Assembly (NCBI GenBank): GCA_003133205.1
Contig: PKWK01000055.1
Location: forward strand, 1-18,612
Reading direction: 5' to 3'
DNA: 18,612 nucleotides
Origin: Granulicella sp.
Lineage (GTDB): Bacteria; Acidobacteriota; Terriglobia; Terriglobales; Acidobacteriaceae
In this document: positions 1-8,826 of the stretch, in pieces
Layout of the letters: every line of letters begins with the position of its first letter
Numbering within the stretch: position 1 is the first letter of the stretch
Position numbers and translations under genes: made by a program
The notes under the pieces: model-generated
Database searches by the model: none
Seen by the model: only the letters and a program-made list of their open reading frames with translations
Told to the model about the DNA's origin: nothing

Positions 1-119
1 CTAGGGCCGACTTGATCCGCATGCTGGTTCATGTTTCCCGAGCACCGAGTTGCGCCCAGGACAGCTCTACCACAGCGTGATCATGTGGCGGTTCGAAGTG
101 GCGAAGTAGAAGAGTGCCG
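1..119. other. Short leading segment, no gene seen
   Basis: No supported gene lies here. The plus frame that is open from position 3 closes with TGA at 78-80 and resembles no family I recognise. It could be the last codons of a gene that begins outside the window, but nothing supports this. Confidence 0.4.
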
Positions 120-2756
120 CTATGGTTCGCGTTTATCTTCCGCCCATGTCTGTTCCCCTTCGCCCGAGGGGTTTACCGCTGCGACTCCGAACCGGTAGCG
201 CTTGCCCGGCGTTAGTCCGTCGAGCGAAACGAAGGTCACATGAGCGCCCTCGAGCGTAATCAACCTGCGTCCGGTAAAGGTCTGCTTGCGGTCGTCTGGG
301 TCGATGGTGATGACGTAGGCCAGCACACCTGTGCCAGGTTCCTTTGGCGCTGCGAAGTGGATGCTCGCTCGCGAACCGTCGATGCGAACTGAAACCGACT
401 GCGGCGGACCGGGCAGAGCGAGCGGTTGGGTGGCTGCGTGTATCGGCAACGAGGGGAGCGACTCCGCGCTCGTGCCCACGGAGTTCGAAGCGGTCACGGC
501 GAATTGGCGCGCCTTGGTCGAAGCCGTCAGATGGAGTCGCGCGTAGGATAGACGGTCAAACTCAGCCTCCGAAATGGTCGTTTGCAGTCCGTCGTCGGAG
601 TGAATGGTGTAGTGGTCAACTGGCATACCCCCATCGAAGACTGGAGGCCGCCACGTGATGTACGCGTCCGTAGGCGTAGCGAAAGCGGCAACGGCCGATG
701 GCGGCGCGGGCGCGACGGCATGGGATGGCGGGGTGGCCAAGTCTCGGAAGGCACTCTCGAGGCCTGCGCTCGTCAACAACTCCGCTGGCGCCTGATTGAG
801 CGCAGTGATGATGTGATTGCCGCTCTCGGTCACCTGCTTGGCTGCGGAGTCAGGATCGCCCTGTTGCCACCAATTTCCTTCGATTGCAAGCGGATCGTTG
901 TTCTCACCCTTCGCGCCGTCATAGTAATCCTTGTGGCGGCTGCCCCAGTTGTCGTGATTGGTGTTGAACATCACGTTGTTGCGGACCGTGATCATCGCGG
1001 AGCCGTTGTCGGTGTAGATTGCGTGGCCACTGCTGAACTGGTCGTCGATTACATTGCCTTCGACCCGCTCGCCGTCTGCGATGGTGTCGCCCGTGCGGCC
1101 TTGCGTGTAGATGCCACCGCCATCGGAGAGGTCGATCATAAAACGAGTAATGCGGTTCTTCTCGATCACATTTCCGGTGGAGCGGTTGGCGACGCCAGGC
1201 AGGGCGATCTTATCGGGCCAGCCTCCCCACCCGATCGAGATGCCGGCGTACGGAACGTGGTCGATTTGATTGTGCGCGATGTGAGTGAAGCGCGCATATC
1301 CGACTACAACGGGAATGCCACCGTGGAACTCTGCGCCGACATTGCGAAAAAGATTGTTCTCAATGCGGTTGCCGATAGCGAAGCCGGTATCCGGTGCAGC
1401 CGGTGTGTCGACGCTGGCCAACTCAAGTCCATTGCCTGAGATGTCGGTGAAGATGCAGCCCTCGACTATATTTCCGTGGGCGCCGCCCGTGATCGAGAGA
1501 CCCGCCGCACCGAGATGAGTAAAGGTGTCGCGCTCGAAGTGAATGGCGTCGGCGAAGTGTGTCGTTACGTTGCCAGGTTCAGGAGTCCACGCCGCGTACG
1601 GGCAGTTGCCGCCGGGAACGAGTGTACATAGCGCCTGCTTGCTCGCCCCGTCGCGGCCAGTGACGCGATAGTTTGCCTGAATCTCCGAGAAACCCTCGCC
1701 GGAGCTAGGTTCCTGCCATCCCGCGTATGCAAATGTGATTCCCGCGATTGTAATGTCGTGGACGGGAGCGCCGTCGGTGCCATCGATTTTAAGGAGAGAC
1801 TCCAACGTCGGAACTTCAACATCGGCTTTGCGGAGGTCCTCGCCCGTGCGTGGTGTGTAGAAGAGAGTGCGAGTCGAACGATCAAAGTAAAACTGGCCCG
1901 GCGTGCCTAAGAATTCGTATGCGTTCTCGAGGAACGAGGGCTGCTTCCCTACGCTCACCGGCCCAACCAAGTTTGCGGAGCGAACGCCTGACGGTAGCAT
2001 GATCCGCCTGGCGGAGTTCGTCCAACAGGGCTCCGCCATCTCTATTTCGGTGCCATGGATTGCCGCGACAGGGCAGCGCGGCTCGGTCCAGGAGCCGAGT
2101 CCGACCGACGGTTCGCTCCACATTCCGTTACCGCCCGTATAGACGAACTCAAGATCTTCGGGATGGCGCCAGTGTGCCAGCAGATCACTCTCGGCCGAGT
2201 AGCCTTTTTCATTCATGGTGAGTTTTACGGGAGACCGTCCCTTGGCGCGGATCGCCCGAACTCCGTCGACATAGATCTGGCGGGGCGCGGGAATCTGAGC
2301 CGGCAGAGCCGCGGTCCATATGGATCGCTTCGCATCCACCAGATGCCAACGCGCAACGCGCGTACCGCCGCTCAGTACGACGCGCGCTCCGGGAGCGGCT
2401 TTGATGGAAAGCCCCGAGTCGGCTGCGGTGAGAGCCAGCGGAGCCGCCAGGGGGTAGGTGCCTCGCTCGATCTCGATGGAGTGGTCATGGGCGCGACGCG
2501 CCAACTCGATTGCCCGGGACACCGACTTCACTGGAGCCGTCTCTGAACCTCGAGCGCGGTCGTCCCCCTTTCCGGAGATATAGACCGTCTGTGAATTTGC
2601 AGTGGCACAAGGCCCGACCGCAAAGAGAAACAGGGCTGCCGCCAGGCTTAGAGAGCAGACGTGTAGTTGGTTCAACCAGGCTGTAGAGCCTGGGTTTCGT
2701 ATCAGCTCGGAGCCAAAGTGCAAGCTGAAAACTTGCGGGCTGGACGTCTTTGTCAT
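120..2756 (-). CDS. Secreted right-handed beta-helix protein with two C-terminal FN3 domains (GH141-like)
   Basis: Predicted exported carbohydrate-active protein of 878 residues. I start it at the ATG at 2754-2756, with GGAGGG (complement of 2770-2775) upstream at a rather long 13-base spacing; the frame is open to a TTG at 2777. A hydrophobic stretch (LSLAAALFLFAVG, residues about 37-49) and an Ala-rich cleavage region ending near ATANSQ form a signal peptide, preceded by an unusually long N-region. Residues about 55-680 look like a parallel beta-helix. TVYISGKGDD, RGTYPLAAPLALTAADSG and VVLSGGTRV match the opening of GH141-type and DUF1565-type beta-helix proteins, and NxIxxNxI rungs follow (GNRIENNLF, GNVIEKNRI, GNVIDDQF). 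Two fibronectin III domains occupy about 683-781 and 782-878. Known GH141 members act on fucose- or xylose-containing polymers; the substrate here is unknown. It is transcribed divergently from a TonB-receptor relic, and the relic at 3471-3639 is a second copy of its 5' end. The beta-helix fold is secure; the GH141 label is tentative. Confidence 0.8.
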   Translation of the reverse strand: MTKTSSPQVFSLHFGSELIRNPGSTAWLNQLHVCSLSLAAALFLFAVGPCATANSQTVYISGKGDDRARGSETAPVKSVSRAIELARRAHDHSIEIERGTYPLAAPLALTAADSGLSIKAAPGARVVLSGGTRVARWHLVDAKRSIWTAALPAQIPAPRQIYVDGVRAIRAKGRSPVKLTMNEKGYSAESDLLAHWRHPEDLEFVYTGGNGMWSEPSVGLGSWTEPRCPVAAIHGTEIEMAEPCWTNSARRIMLPSGVRSANLVGPVSVGKQPSFLENAYEFLGTPGQFYFDRSTRTLFYTPRTGEDLRKADVEVPTLESLLKIDGTDGAPVHDITIAGITFAYAGWQEPSSGEGFSEIQANYRVTGRDGASKQALCTLVPGGNCPYAAWTPEPGNVTTHFADAIHFERDTFTHLGAAGLSITGGAHGNIVEGCIFTDISGNGLELASVDTPAAPDTGFAIGNRIENNLFRNVGAEFHGGIPVVVGYARFTHIAHNQIDHVPYAGISIGWGGWPDKIALPGVANRSTGNVIEKNRITRFMIDLSDGGGIYTQGRTGDTIADGERVEGNVIDDQFSSGHAIYTDNGSAMITVRNNVMFNTNHDNWGSRHKDYYDGAKGENNDPLAIEGNWWQQGDPDSAAKQVTESGNHIITALNQAPAELLTSAGLESAFRDLATPPSHAVAPAPPSAVAAFATPTDAYITWRPPVFDGGMPVDHYTIHSDDGLQTTISEAEFDRLSYARLHLTASTKARQFAVTASNSVGTSAESLPSLPIHAATQPLALPGPPQSVSVRIDGSRASIHFAAPKEPGTGVLAYVITIDPDDRKQTFTGRRLITLEGAHVTFVSLDGLTPGKRYRFGVAAVNPSGEGEQTWAEDKREP

Positions 2757-2784
2757 GCTCAACGGGAGACCCTCCAAATAATTA

Positions 2785-2841
2785 TTGACAGTTCTACATC
2801 TTCTACGACACTATATTGTTCGTCCCAACATGTATACGTGT
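2785..2841 (+). promoter_or_regulatory. Promoter/operator region, copy A
   Basis: TTGACA (2785-2790) and TATATT (2812-2817) are followed by the near-palindrome ACATGTATACGTGT (2828-2841; 12 of 14 positions symmetric around GTATAC). The same three elements, with the same 21-base gap between the first two, recur at 3668-3720. A 21-base spacer is too long for an ordinary sigma-70 promoter, so the true -10 may differ or an activator may be needed. GTATAC cores are typical of GntR- and LacI-type operators. This copy now precedes only a truncated receptor. Confidence 0.5.
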
Positions 2842-2872
2842 TCATAAATGCCAAGAAGCAGCAGATACCGAT

Positions 2873-3470
2873 GGGAGCCGTGCTCGACGTGGCATACGTC
2901 GGTACATTCACCAAGCACTCAACTGCCTTCTACCCAATCGACGAAGTTCCATGCACTTCGGAATTCTTGCCCGCACACCAGATCAACCCAAACGTTATCG
3001 GCGGTGGAATTCTTCCAGACAATTTCTTCCGCCCTTATCCTGGACTCGGCTCGATCAACTACCAGCAATACAATCTCACTGCCAACTACAACGGCCTGCA
3101 GGTTCGGGTCACCCGCCGGTTCAGCAAGGGGCTCGAGTTCGGAGGAGCCTACACCTATTCGAAGTCAATGGACTACGGCACGTGCTCGGCCACCGGCTGC
3201 TCGGACGCTTATAGCTTTACCGCTGCTCTGTACCAGGATCGGCGTGCCTGGAACTACGGGCCCGCCAGCTACGACATCAAGCACAACGTGGTCGTGAACT
3301 ACCTGTGGAGTCTGCCCAGGGCGAGCCGTATCTGGGGCAACTTCGCCCCTCGTGCAATGCTGGATAACTGGCAGATATCCGGCATTGCCTCGTATGTCAG
3401 CGGTGCGCCGGCCCAAATCGGGCTTTCGCTGAGCAATGGCCAGAATGTTGTGTCCGCAGTCGATGCGTGA
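2873..3470 (+). pseudogene. Truncated TonB-dependent receptor relic (internal barrel segment)
   Basis: The conceptual translation from GAVLDVAYVGTFTKH to VSGAPAQIG aligns without gross gaps to residues about 871-1050 of the intact receptor downstream. Shared blocks include LDVAYVGTFTKH, DNFFRPYPG, NLTANYN, LQV-VTRRF, GLEFGGAYTYS-SMDY, WNYGPAS, VVNYLWSLP-ASRIW and WQISGIASY-SGAP. DNA similarity starts at 2873 (matching 6415) and fades near 3452 (matching 6960); TGA closes the frame at 3468-3470. The signal peptide, regulatory-like domain, plug and most of the barrel are gone, as is the C-terminal strand needed for outer-membrane assembly. Many differences from the intact copy are silent, such as GTG/GTT, CTC/CTT and GGT/GGC in the first codons. 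The two copies therefore diverged while functional and the truncation came later. A small insertion (CSATGCSDAYSF) is specific to this copy. Not expected to be functional. Confidence 0.85.
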
Positions 3471-3639
3471 CCGTGGCCGTTTTCCGGGGACATAGACGGT
3501 CTGCGAGTGTGCAGAGCATGCAAGCCCTGGAGATGTGGTTCGAAGGGGAGCCTCCCCGGAGTTGTAAGGCCCGCATTGTTGTGGCGCTTCGGAGCGAGAG
3601 CGGAAGTCGAATTTCTCCGAGTAGGGGAGATTTGCAAAT
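3471..3639 (-). pseudogene. Relic of the 5' end of a second beta-helix gene copy
   Basis: Read on the minus strand, this stretch is similar to the first 60 or so codons of the beta-helix gene at 120-2756. Matching segments are GGAGGG(G/T)CTC then GTTGAGCAT at the start, and CAGAC(C/G)GTCTAT followed by TCCCCGGAAA versus TCTCCGGAAA after the signal peptide, which encode SQTVYVPGK versus SQTVYISGK. The start codon is lost: the base triplet equivalent to ATG (2754-2756) is ATT (3637-3639). The middle, the former signal peptide, is badly diverged, and similarity ends near 3471 where the receptor relic begins. The two relics are thus fused at one deletion junction. Function is not expected. Confidence 0.7.
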
Positions 3640-3667
3640 GCTCAACTGAGCCCCTCCAAAATAAGCA

Positions 3668-3726
3668 TTGACAGTCCTGGATCTGGTGCCACACTATATT
3701 GGTTGTCCTGAAATGTATACGTATCC
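3668..3726 (+). promoter_or_regulatory. Promoter/operator region, copy B, upstream of the TonB receptor
   Basis: TTGACA (3668-3673) and TATATT (3695-3700) lie 21 bases apart, followed by AATGTATACGTAT, which holds overlapping palindromic cores GTATAC (3715-3720) and ATACGTAT. The arrangement copies 2785-2841. Conservation of exactly these elements between two otherwise diverged copies argues that they are functional. The GTATAC core suggests a GntR- or LacI-family regulator encoded elsewhere. It would control the receptor and probably the enzyme genes after it. Confidence 0.55.
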
Positions 3727-3805
3727 ATATTCAAACGAACACGCAACCGAGCAGGGAACGATCGGGGCCAGCAGCAGCCAAAGTCAGGATCGAGGAGTAG
3801 CAAAC

Positions 3806-6800
3806 ATGAAATCACTCTTGAGGGCAGTCGCGATTGTGACCTTGCTTAGTAGCTTTGCACTTCAGGCCCGAGCGCAGACGTCCAGTGCAGCCATCCGTGG
3901 CCACGTGGTTGATCAAACCAACGGCGTAGTGCCCAATGCGGACGTGAGCCTGATCAATGAACAGACCAATGTCACCGTTGCGGCGCACACCAACACTGAA
4001 GGCGACTTCATCTTCCCGAATGTCCAGCCCGGTACTTTCACTGTGATCGTTCACGGCCAGGGATACAAGGAACTGCGACAGGTACACCTTGTGCTCAGCG
4101 CTTCGCAGAATCTCTCCACCGGGACACTTGTGCTGCTTGTGGGAGCAGTCACGGAAACCGTAACCGTTTCCGCTGCCATCACGCCCATGCAGACCACCAG
4201 TTCCGAGCGCTCCGGCAGTATAGACGCGAAGCAGTTGGATAACCTGCTCGCCATCGGGCGCGATGCCATGGCGCTGACCCGCTTAATGCCGGGCGTTGTC
4301 GGCAGCGAGGGTGGCTCGAGTCTGGGCACCTCTGGCACGCCGACCGTCAACGGCGTGAACAGCGAATACAACTCGGCCACCATCGACGGTGTTGTCGGCA
4401 ACACGCGCGGGCTAGCGACGCTGGATACGCCGCTGAATCTCGACGCCGTCCAGGAAATAACCCTGATGGGCTCGAACTATCAGGCGCAATATGGAAAGAC
4501 GGCCGGCGGCAACTTCAACTTCGTCACCAAGAGCGGCACGAATAAATTCCACGGCGGGGTCTACTACTACTTCCGCAATGAAGACTTGAATGCCAACTCG
4601 TTCTTCAACAAATTCAATGGTAACAATGTGGCCCGTGCCCAATACCGTTACAACACCGCCGGCGGCACTGTTGGCGGGCCAATCTACTGGCCGGGGCACT
4701 TCAATCGAAACAAGGACAAGCTGTTCTTCTTTGTCTCAATCGAGGACGATCCAACGACGTCGCCGGACGGGGTGAAGAGTTACAGGATTCCGACCCAGGC
4801 AGAGATCAATGGAGACTTCACGCAGACGTATCAACAGGGACAGACCACCAATAAGCTGATCAACATCAAGAAACCGGGGCAATCAGGCAGCACTTGTGCG
4901 ACGACGGGTACCCCCGGCCCCGGCTGCTTCGACTACAACGGAGCGCCCAACAAGGTTCCCGCCGGTCTAATTAACCCGCAGATGCAAGCCCTGATGCAGA
5001 TTGTGTATGACAACACTTTGGGAGCCAATCCATCTTTCGGAGTCTTCAACAACCCTTCCCTCACCTCAAACAATTACAACTACCAGACCAACTACTCTGC
5101 TCACAGGCCGGTGAACCAGGAGATCTTCCGCATCGATTATTTCCCGACCGAGAGACTGCACATGTTCTTTCGCGGAGACCTGGAGACGGTGAATGACGAC
5201 AGTCACAGTTCACCTGCCGCCAAATCGCCATGGCTGATGTCAATCAACTACAAGACCACCAATCCAAACTTCGTCTACAACGTGATCTATACGTTCACTC
5301 CGACGCTGGTGAATGAGTTCAATATCGGCACCTCAGGATGGAGTGAGACCCAACTCTACAAAGCTGCCGACCTCGCCAAGGTGACGCTGGGTGCGAGCGG
5401 GTTCAATCTCCCCTCCCTGTACGCAGGTGTGAATCCTCTCAACCTGTTTCCCAACACCAGCTTTGGCGTGACGGATCCCGCGGACTTTGGCTGGGACTCG
5501 CGCTTCCCCATGGCGGACCAGGTCAGGTCGTATAGCGCCACGGACAATGTCACCAAAATCTGGCGCAACCACACCTTCAAGTTTGGCGTCGATGCGCAGA
5601 CCGACTCCTACCTGCAGCCCAATCGCAACCGGGTTGGGACCTTCAACACCGGGACCAGCAGCAGCAACATCAACGACAGCAACTTCGGCTTTTCCAACGC
5701 CCTCATGGGCAACCTCAACACCTACACCCAGATCACGAAATTGATCGACTACAAGCCGCGGACCAATACGTTCGAGTGGTACGAGCAGGACACGTGGAAG
5801 GTCAATAACAGATTGGTCCTCGATCTTGGCATCCGCAACTCCTGGGCCATGGCGCAGCGGCTTGCGACCGGCAACAACTTTGTTCCCAGCCTGTACAACG
5901 CGGGGCAGGCGCCTACCCTGTACGTACCAACGAGTCATGTAGACCCGCTTACCGGCCAGAAACAGGCCCAGGACCCGACGACGGGTAACTATTATCCCTC
6001 AGCGTATGGCGGTCTTATTGTGCCCAATACGGGGAACGTGAACAACGGCATCCTGTATGTCAACACGCCCGGCTATCCACAAGGCACAACCTACGGAAAC
6101 GGGATACTGTGGGCCCCGCGAGTTGGCTTTGCCTATTCTCCAACATCCAAGTCCGTAATTCGCGGCGGTTTTTCCATGAACTACAACACTCGCGCTCGCT
6201 CCGGGCAGGAGGGCGACCTGACCAACAACGCCCCGACAACCAACGGACCAACGCAATATTATTCCAATGTCAACGCCGGCAGTTCGGGCTACTACGCTGG
6301 TGCCGGTGCAAGCGCCCTGAACGGGCCGTTCGGGATTGGCCATGCCCTTCCTCTACATTCGCCGCAGTTGTACACCGAAGAGACGAGCCTGGGTATCCAG
6401 CATGAGTTACCCGCGGGAGTCGTTCTTGACGTGGCCTACGTCGGCACCTTCACCAAGCACGCGTCCGACTACACCCAAATCAACGAAGTTCCCTACGGGG
6501 CGCAATACTTGCTTTCCCATCAAAGCGCCGCCGGAGGAACTCTCAATGACAATTTCTTTCGCCCCTATCCGGGGTTCGGCTCGATCAACATGCAGTACTT
6601 CAACCTGACCGCCAACTATAATTCGTTGCAGGTGAAGGTTACTCGCCGCTTCCACAACGGTCTTGAGTTTGGGGGGGCCTATACCTATTCCAGGTCAATG
6701 GACTATACCGACACTTACAACGGATCGATCGCCGTGTACCAGCCCCTGCGCACCTGGAACTACGGGCCTGCAAGCTTTGACTTCAAGCACAATCTCGTCG

Positions 6801-7411
6801 TCAACTACCTATGGAGTCTGCCGAAGGCAAGCCGGATCTGGAGCAATTTCGCGACCCGAGGCGTGCTGGACGGCTGGCAGATATCGGGTATCGCCTCGTA
6901 TATTAGCGGCGCGCCAGATACCATTTCTTTTTCAAATAAGCTTACCTCTCAAAATGTTGCGGGAGGCGGCGATGGAGCCCGGATTGTCCTAACCTGCGAC
7001 CCCGCGCGCAACGCTAAGCATGTCTTCTATTCATGGTTCAATACCAGTTGCGCGGAAAATCCGATTGCTGGAACGGTTGGAACGGCAGCCAACCCATCGG
7101 GCACCCAGGTTTCAACTGGATCGGGAGTATGGTCTCCGAAGATAAGCTTCTTTGACCCGGGCCACGCCAACTTCGATACGGCGCTCTTCAAGAACTGGCC
7201 GATTGAAAGCAAGGCCGTACTGCAATTCCGTTTGGAGACCTACAACACCTTCAACCACGCCGAGTTCAATGGCGTAGACAGCACTGCTGTCTACACAAAT
7301 GCAACCACCCAGGATCCTGTTGGTAATCCTCGACAGGCGAGCACTTTTGGGCAGAAGAACGGTACTGAAAATCCACGTTATTTGCAACTCGCTCTGCGCA
7401 TGACTTTCTAG
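3806..7411 (+). CDS. Oar-like TonB-dependent outer-membrane receptor
   Basis: Outer-membrane transporter of 1201 residues, probably for oligosaccharides released by the neighbouring enzymes. I chose the ATG at 3806 because GAGGAG (3792-3797) sits 8 bases upstream and a signal peptide follows directly (MKSLLRAVAIVTLLSSFALQARAQ, cleavage near residue 24). The frame is open further upstream, but that would place translation inside the promoter. Residues about 27-110 form a carboxypeptidase-regulatory-like beta-sandwich (IRGHVVDQTNGVVPNADVSL, then GDFIFPNVQPGTFTV). A plug domain follows at about 135-235 (PTVNGVNSEYNSATIDGV, then YGKTAGGNFNFVTKSGTN). The rest is a large barrel ending in ALRMTF with the terminal Phe expected of barrel proteins. 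Length and order match the Oar-type receptors abundant in Acidobacteriota, which work without SusD. It heads a plus-strand cluster with GH27, GH28-like and polysaccharide-lyase genes. A truncated paralogue lies just upstream. Confidence 0.93.
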   Translation: MKSLLRAVAIVTLLSSFALQARAQTSSAAIRGHVVDQTNGVVPNADVSLINEQTNVTVAAHTNTEGDFIFPNVQPGTFTVIVHGQGYKELRQVHLVLSASQNLSTGTLVLLVGAVTETVTVSAAITPMQTTSSERSGSIDAKQLDNLLAIGRDAMALTRLMPGVVGSEGGSSLGTSGTPTVNGVNSEYNSATIDGVVGNTRGLATLDTPLNLDAVQEITLMGSNYQAQYGKTAGGNFNFVTKSGTNKFHGGVYYYFRNEDLNANSFFNKFNGNNVARAQYRYNTAGGTVGGPIYWPGHFNRNKDKLFFFVSIEDDPTTSPDGVKSYRIPTQAEINGDFTQTYQQGQTTNKLINIKKPGQSGSTCATTGTPGPGCFDYNGAPNKVPAGLINPQMQALMQIVYDNTLGANPSFGVFNNPSLTSNNYNYQTNYSAHRPVNQEIFRIDYFPTERLHMFFRGDLETVNDDSHSSPAAKSPWLMSINYKTTNPNFVYNVIYTFTPTLVNEFNIGTSGWSETQLYKAADLAKVTLGASGFNLPSLYAGVNPLNLFPNTSFGVTDPADFGWDSRFPMADQVRSYSATDNVTKIWRNHTFKFGVDAQTDSYLQPNRNRVGTFNTGTSSSNINDSNFGFSNALMGNLNTYTQITKLIDYKPRTNTFEWYEQDTWKVNNRLVLDLGIRNSWAMAQRLATGNNFVPSLYNAGQAPTLYVPTSHVDPLTGQKQAQDPTTGNYYPSAYGGLIVPNTGNVNNGILYVNTPGYPQGTTYGNGILWAPRVGFAYSPTSKSVIRGGFSMNYNTRARSGQEGDLTNNAPTTNGPTQYYSNVNAGSSGYYAGAGASALNGPFGIGHALPLHSPQLYTEETSLGIQHELPAGVVLDVAYVGTFTKHASDYTQINEVPYGAQYLLSHQSAAGGTLNDNFFRPYPGFGSINMQYFNLTANYNSLQVKVTRRFHNGLEFGGAYTYSRSMDYTDTYNGSIAVYQPLRTWNYGPASFDFKHNLVVNYLWSLPKASRIWSNFATRGVLDGWQISGIASYISGAPDTISFSNKLTSQNVAGGGDGARIVLTCDPARNAKHVFYSWFNTSCAENPIAGTVGTAANPSGTQVSTGSGVWSPKISFFDPGHANFDTALFKNWPIESKAVLQFRLETYNTFNHAEFNGVDSTAVYTNATTQDPVGNPRQASTFGQKNGTENPRYLQLALRMTF

Positions 7412-7433
7412 GCAGATTGCTGCATCCCTCCCG

Positions 7434-7465
7434 TGCCGGGCATGTATCGAAGTGCATGCCCGGCA
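7434..7465 (+). terminator. Perfect 11-bp hairpin after the TonB receptor
   Basis: TGCCGGGCATG (7434-7444) pairs perfectly with CATGCCCGGCA (7455-7465) around a 10-base loop, 22 bases after the receptor stop codon. No T-run follows, so it is not a standard intrinsic terminator. It could attenuate transcription, or protect the receptor mRNA and raise receptor over enzyme expression. Confidence 0.5.
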
Positions 7466-7554
7466 TAAACCCTCTTGATATGTTTGTCGAGTTCCAAACG
7501 TGCGCTTCGTAGCTTCGGAAAAGCCATCCAGCCACGCGTTAGGAGATGTCTCCG

Positions 7555-8742
7555 ATGAATGCCCCGATGATGCGTTTGCACTACTTCGTACTGGCTATCG
7601 CATGCCTGGGTATTGGCCCTCACGTATTGGCGCAGCAGGGCGGTCTTGCTGCCCGCCCGCCGATGGGGTGGAACAGTTGGAATCACTTCCGCAACAAGGT
7701 CGACGACGCCGCGGTCCGAGCCCAGGCCGAAGCGATGGTGTCCAGTGGCATGCGCGATGCCGGGTATACCTACATCAATATTGACGACACCTGGGAGGGC
7801 GATCGGGACGCGAACGGAAATATCCAAGCCAACAGTAAATTCCCAGACATGAAGGCTCTGGCCGACTTCGTTCACAGCAAAGGGCTGAAACTCGGTATCT
7901 ACTCTTCACCGGGCCCGAAGACGTGTGCGAAATTTGAGGGTAGCTACGGCCATGAACTGCAGGATGCCAAGACCTACGCCGCGTGGGGCATCGACTACCT
8001 GAAGTACGATTTGTGCGGACTCAGAGATCAGATGAAGACCGCTGCCACGCCCGAGGCGGCCCACCAGATCATGGTGGACGCTTACAAGAAAATGGACGAT
8101 GCATTGCGCAGTACGGGCCGGCCGATTGTGTACAGTCTCTGCCAGTACGGCAACGACGCCGTGTGGGAATGGGGCCCTTCGGTTGGCGGGAATCTCTGGC
8201 GCACCACCGGCGACATCTCTGACAAGTACACCAGTATGGCGGACATCGGGTTTGGTCAGGCAGGTCTTGCCCGCTTTGCGGGTCCCGGACACTGGAACGA
8301 TCCTGACATGCTCGAAGTAGGCAACGGCGGAATGAACGCCGATGAATATCGGACGCACATGAGTCTGTGGGCAATCCTTGCCGCCCCGCTGCTCGCCGGT
8401 AACGACTTGTCGACCATGACCCCCGAAACCATTGCGTTGCTGACGAACCGGGATGTCATCGCTGTCGATCAGGACGCCGCCGGAAGGGAGGGGGACCGGG
8501 TCAGCGCGGAAGGTCCGATTGAAGTGTGGGCTCGCCCACTGGCTGACGGATCGAGGGCCGTTGGCATCTTCAACCGGCACCAACTCCCACTGACCGTGCA
8601 TGTAGATTTGCGTAGCGTGGGGTTCACACATGGAGAGAAGGCACGGGACCTGTGGCTTGGAAAGGATCTCGGCAGCATCGGCCCCGACTACTCCGTTAAG
8701 ATACCTGCGCATGGCGTCGTGTTTCTGAAAGTAACACAATAG
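7555..8742 (+). CDS. GH27 alpha-galactosidase-type glycoside hydrolase, secreted
   Basis: Retaining exo-hydrolase of the GH27 clan-D fold, expected to remove terminal alpha-D-galactose (some members prefer beta-L-arabinopyranose). I start at the ATG at 7555 because AGGAG (7541-7545) is 9 bases upstream; the in-frame ATG at 7546 directly touches that AGGAG. This gives 395 residues, a usual length for single-domain bacterial GH27. A signal peptide (LHYFVLAIACLGIGPHVLAQ) ends near residue 27. Family motifs are PPMGWNSWNHF, the YINIDDTWEG metal/sugar-site region, YLKYDLCG with the nucleophile Asp152, WRTTGDISD with the acid/base Asp220, and GPGHWNDPDMLEVGN at 243-257. The ricin-type domain of some relatives is absent; a small beta-sandwich with EVWARPLADGSRAVGIFN ends the protein. 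It lies 143 bases after the receptor and 84 before the GH28-like gene, same strand, so co-transcription is likely. Confidence 0.93.
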   Translation: MNAPMMRLHYFVLAIACLGIGPHVLAQQGGLAARPPMGWNSWNHFRNKVDDAAVRAQAEAMVSSGMRDAGYTYINIDDTWEGDRDANGNIQANSKFPDMKALADFVHSKGLKLGIYSSPGPKTCAKFEGSYGHELQDAKTYAAWGIDYLKYDLCGLRDQMKTAATPEAAHQIMVDAYKKMDDALRSTGRPIVYSLCQYGNDAVWEWGPSVGGNLWRTTGDISDKYTSMADIGFGQAGLARFAGPGHWNDPDMLEVGNGGMNADEYRTHMSLWAILAAPLLAGNDLSTMTPETIALLTNRDVIAVDQDAAGREGDRVSAEGPIEVWARPLADGSRAVGIFNRHQLPLTVHVDLRSVGFTHGEKARDLWLGKDLGSIGPDYSVKIPAHGVVFLKVTQ

Positions 8743-8826
8743 CTGCTGTGGAATGGATAAATCGAACTAACTCGATGAGCCCGGCGAAGGCCATGGCGCG
8801 TCTACTCGAAGGACAGGTACAACATA

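Noticed and set aside
582..1439. Long open frame on the plus strand opposite the beta-helix gene
   Set aside because: It is antisense to well-supported beta-helix coding sequence, has no family resemblance and no ribosome-binding site; a shadow frame of GC-rich coding DNA.
2667..3470. Reading the whole open frame as a small functional receptor gene
   Set aside because: The first part lies over the beta-helix gene start and the promoter, only an internal barrel segment is homologous, and there is no signal peptide, plug or C-terminal strand.
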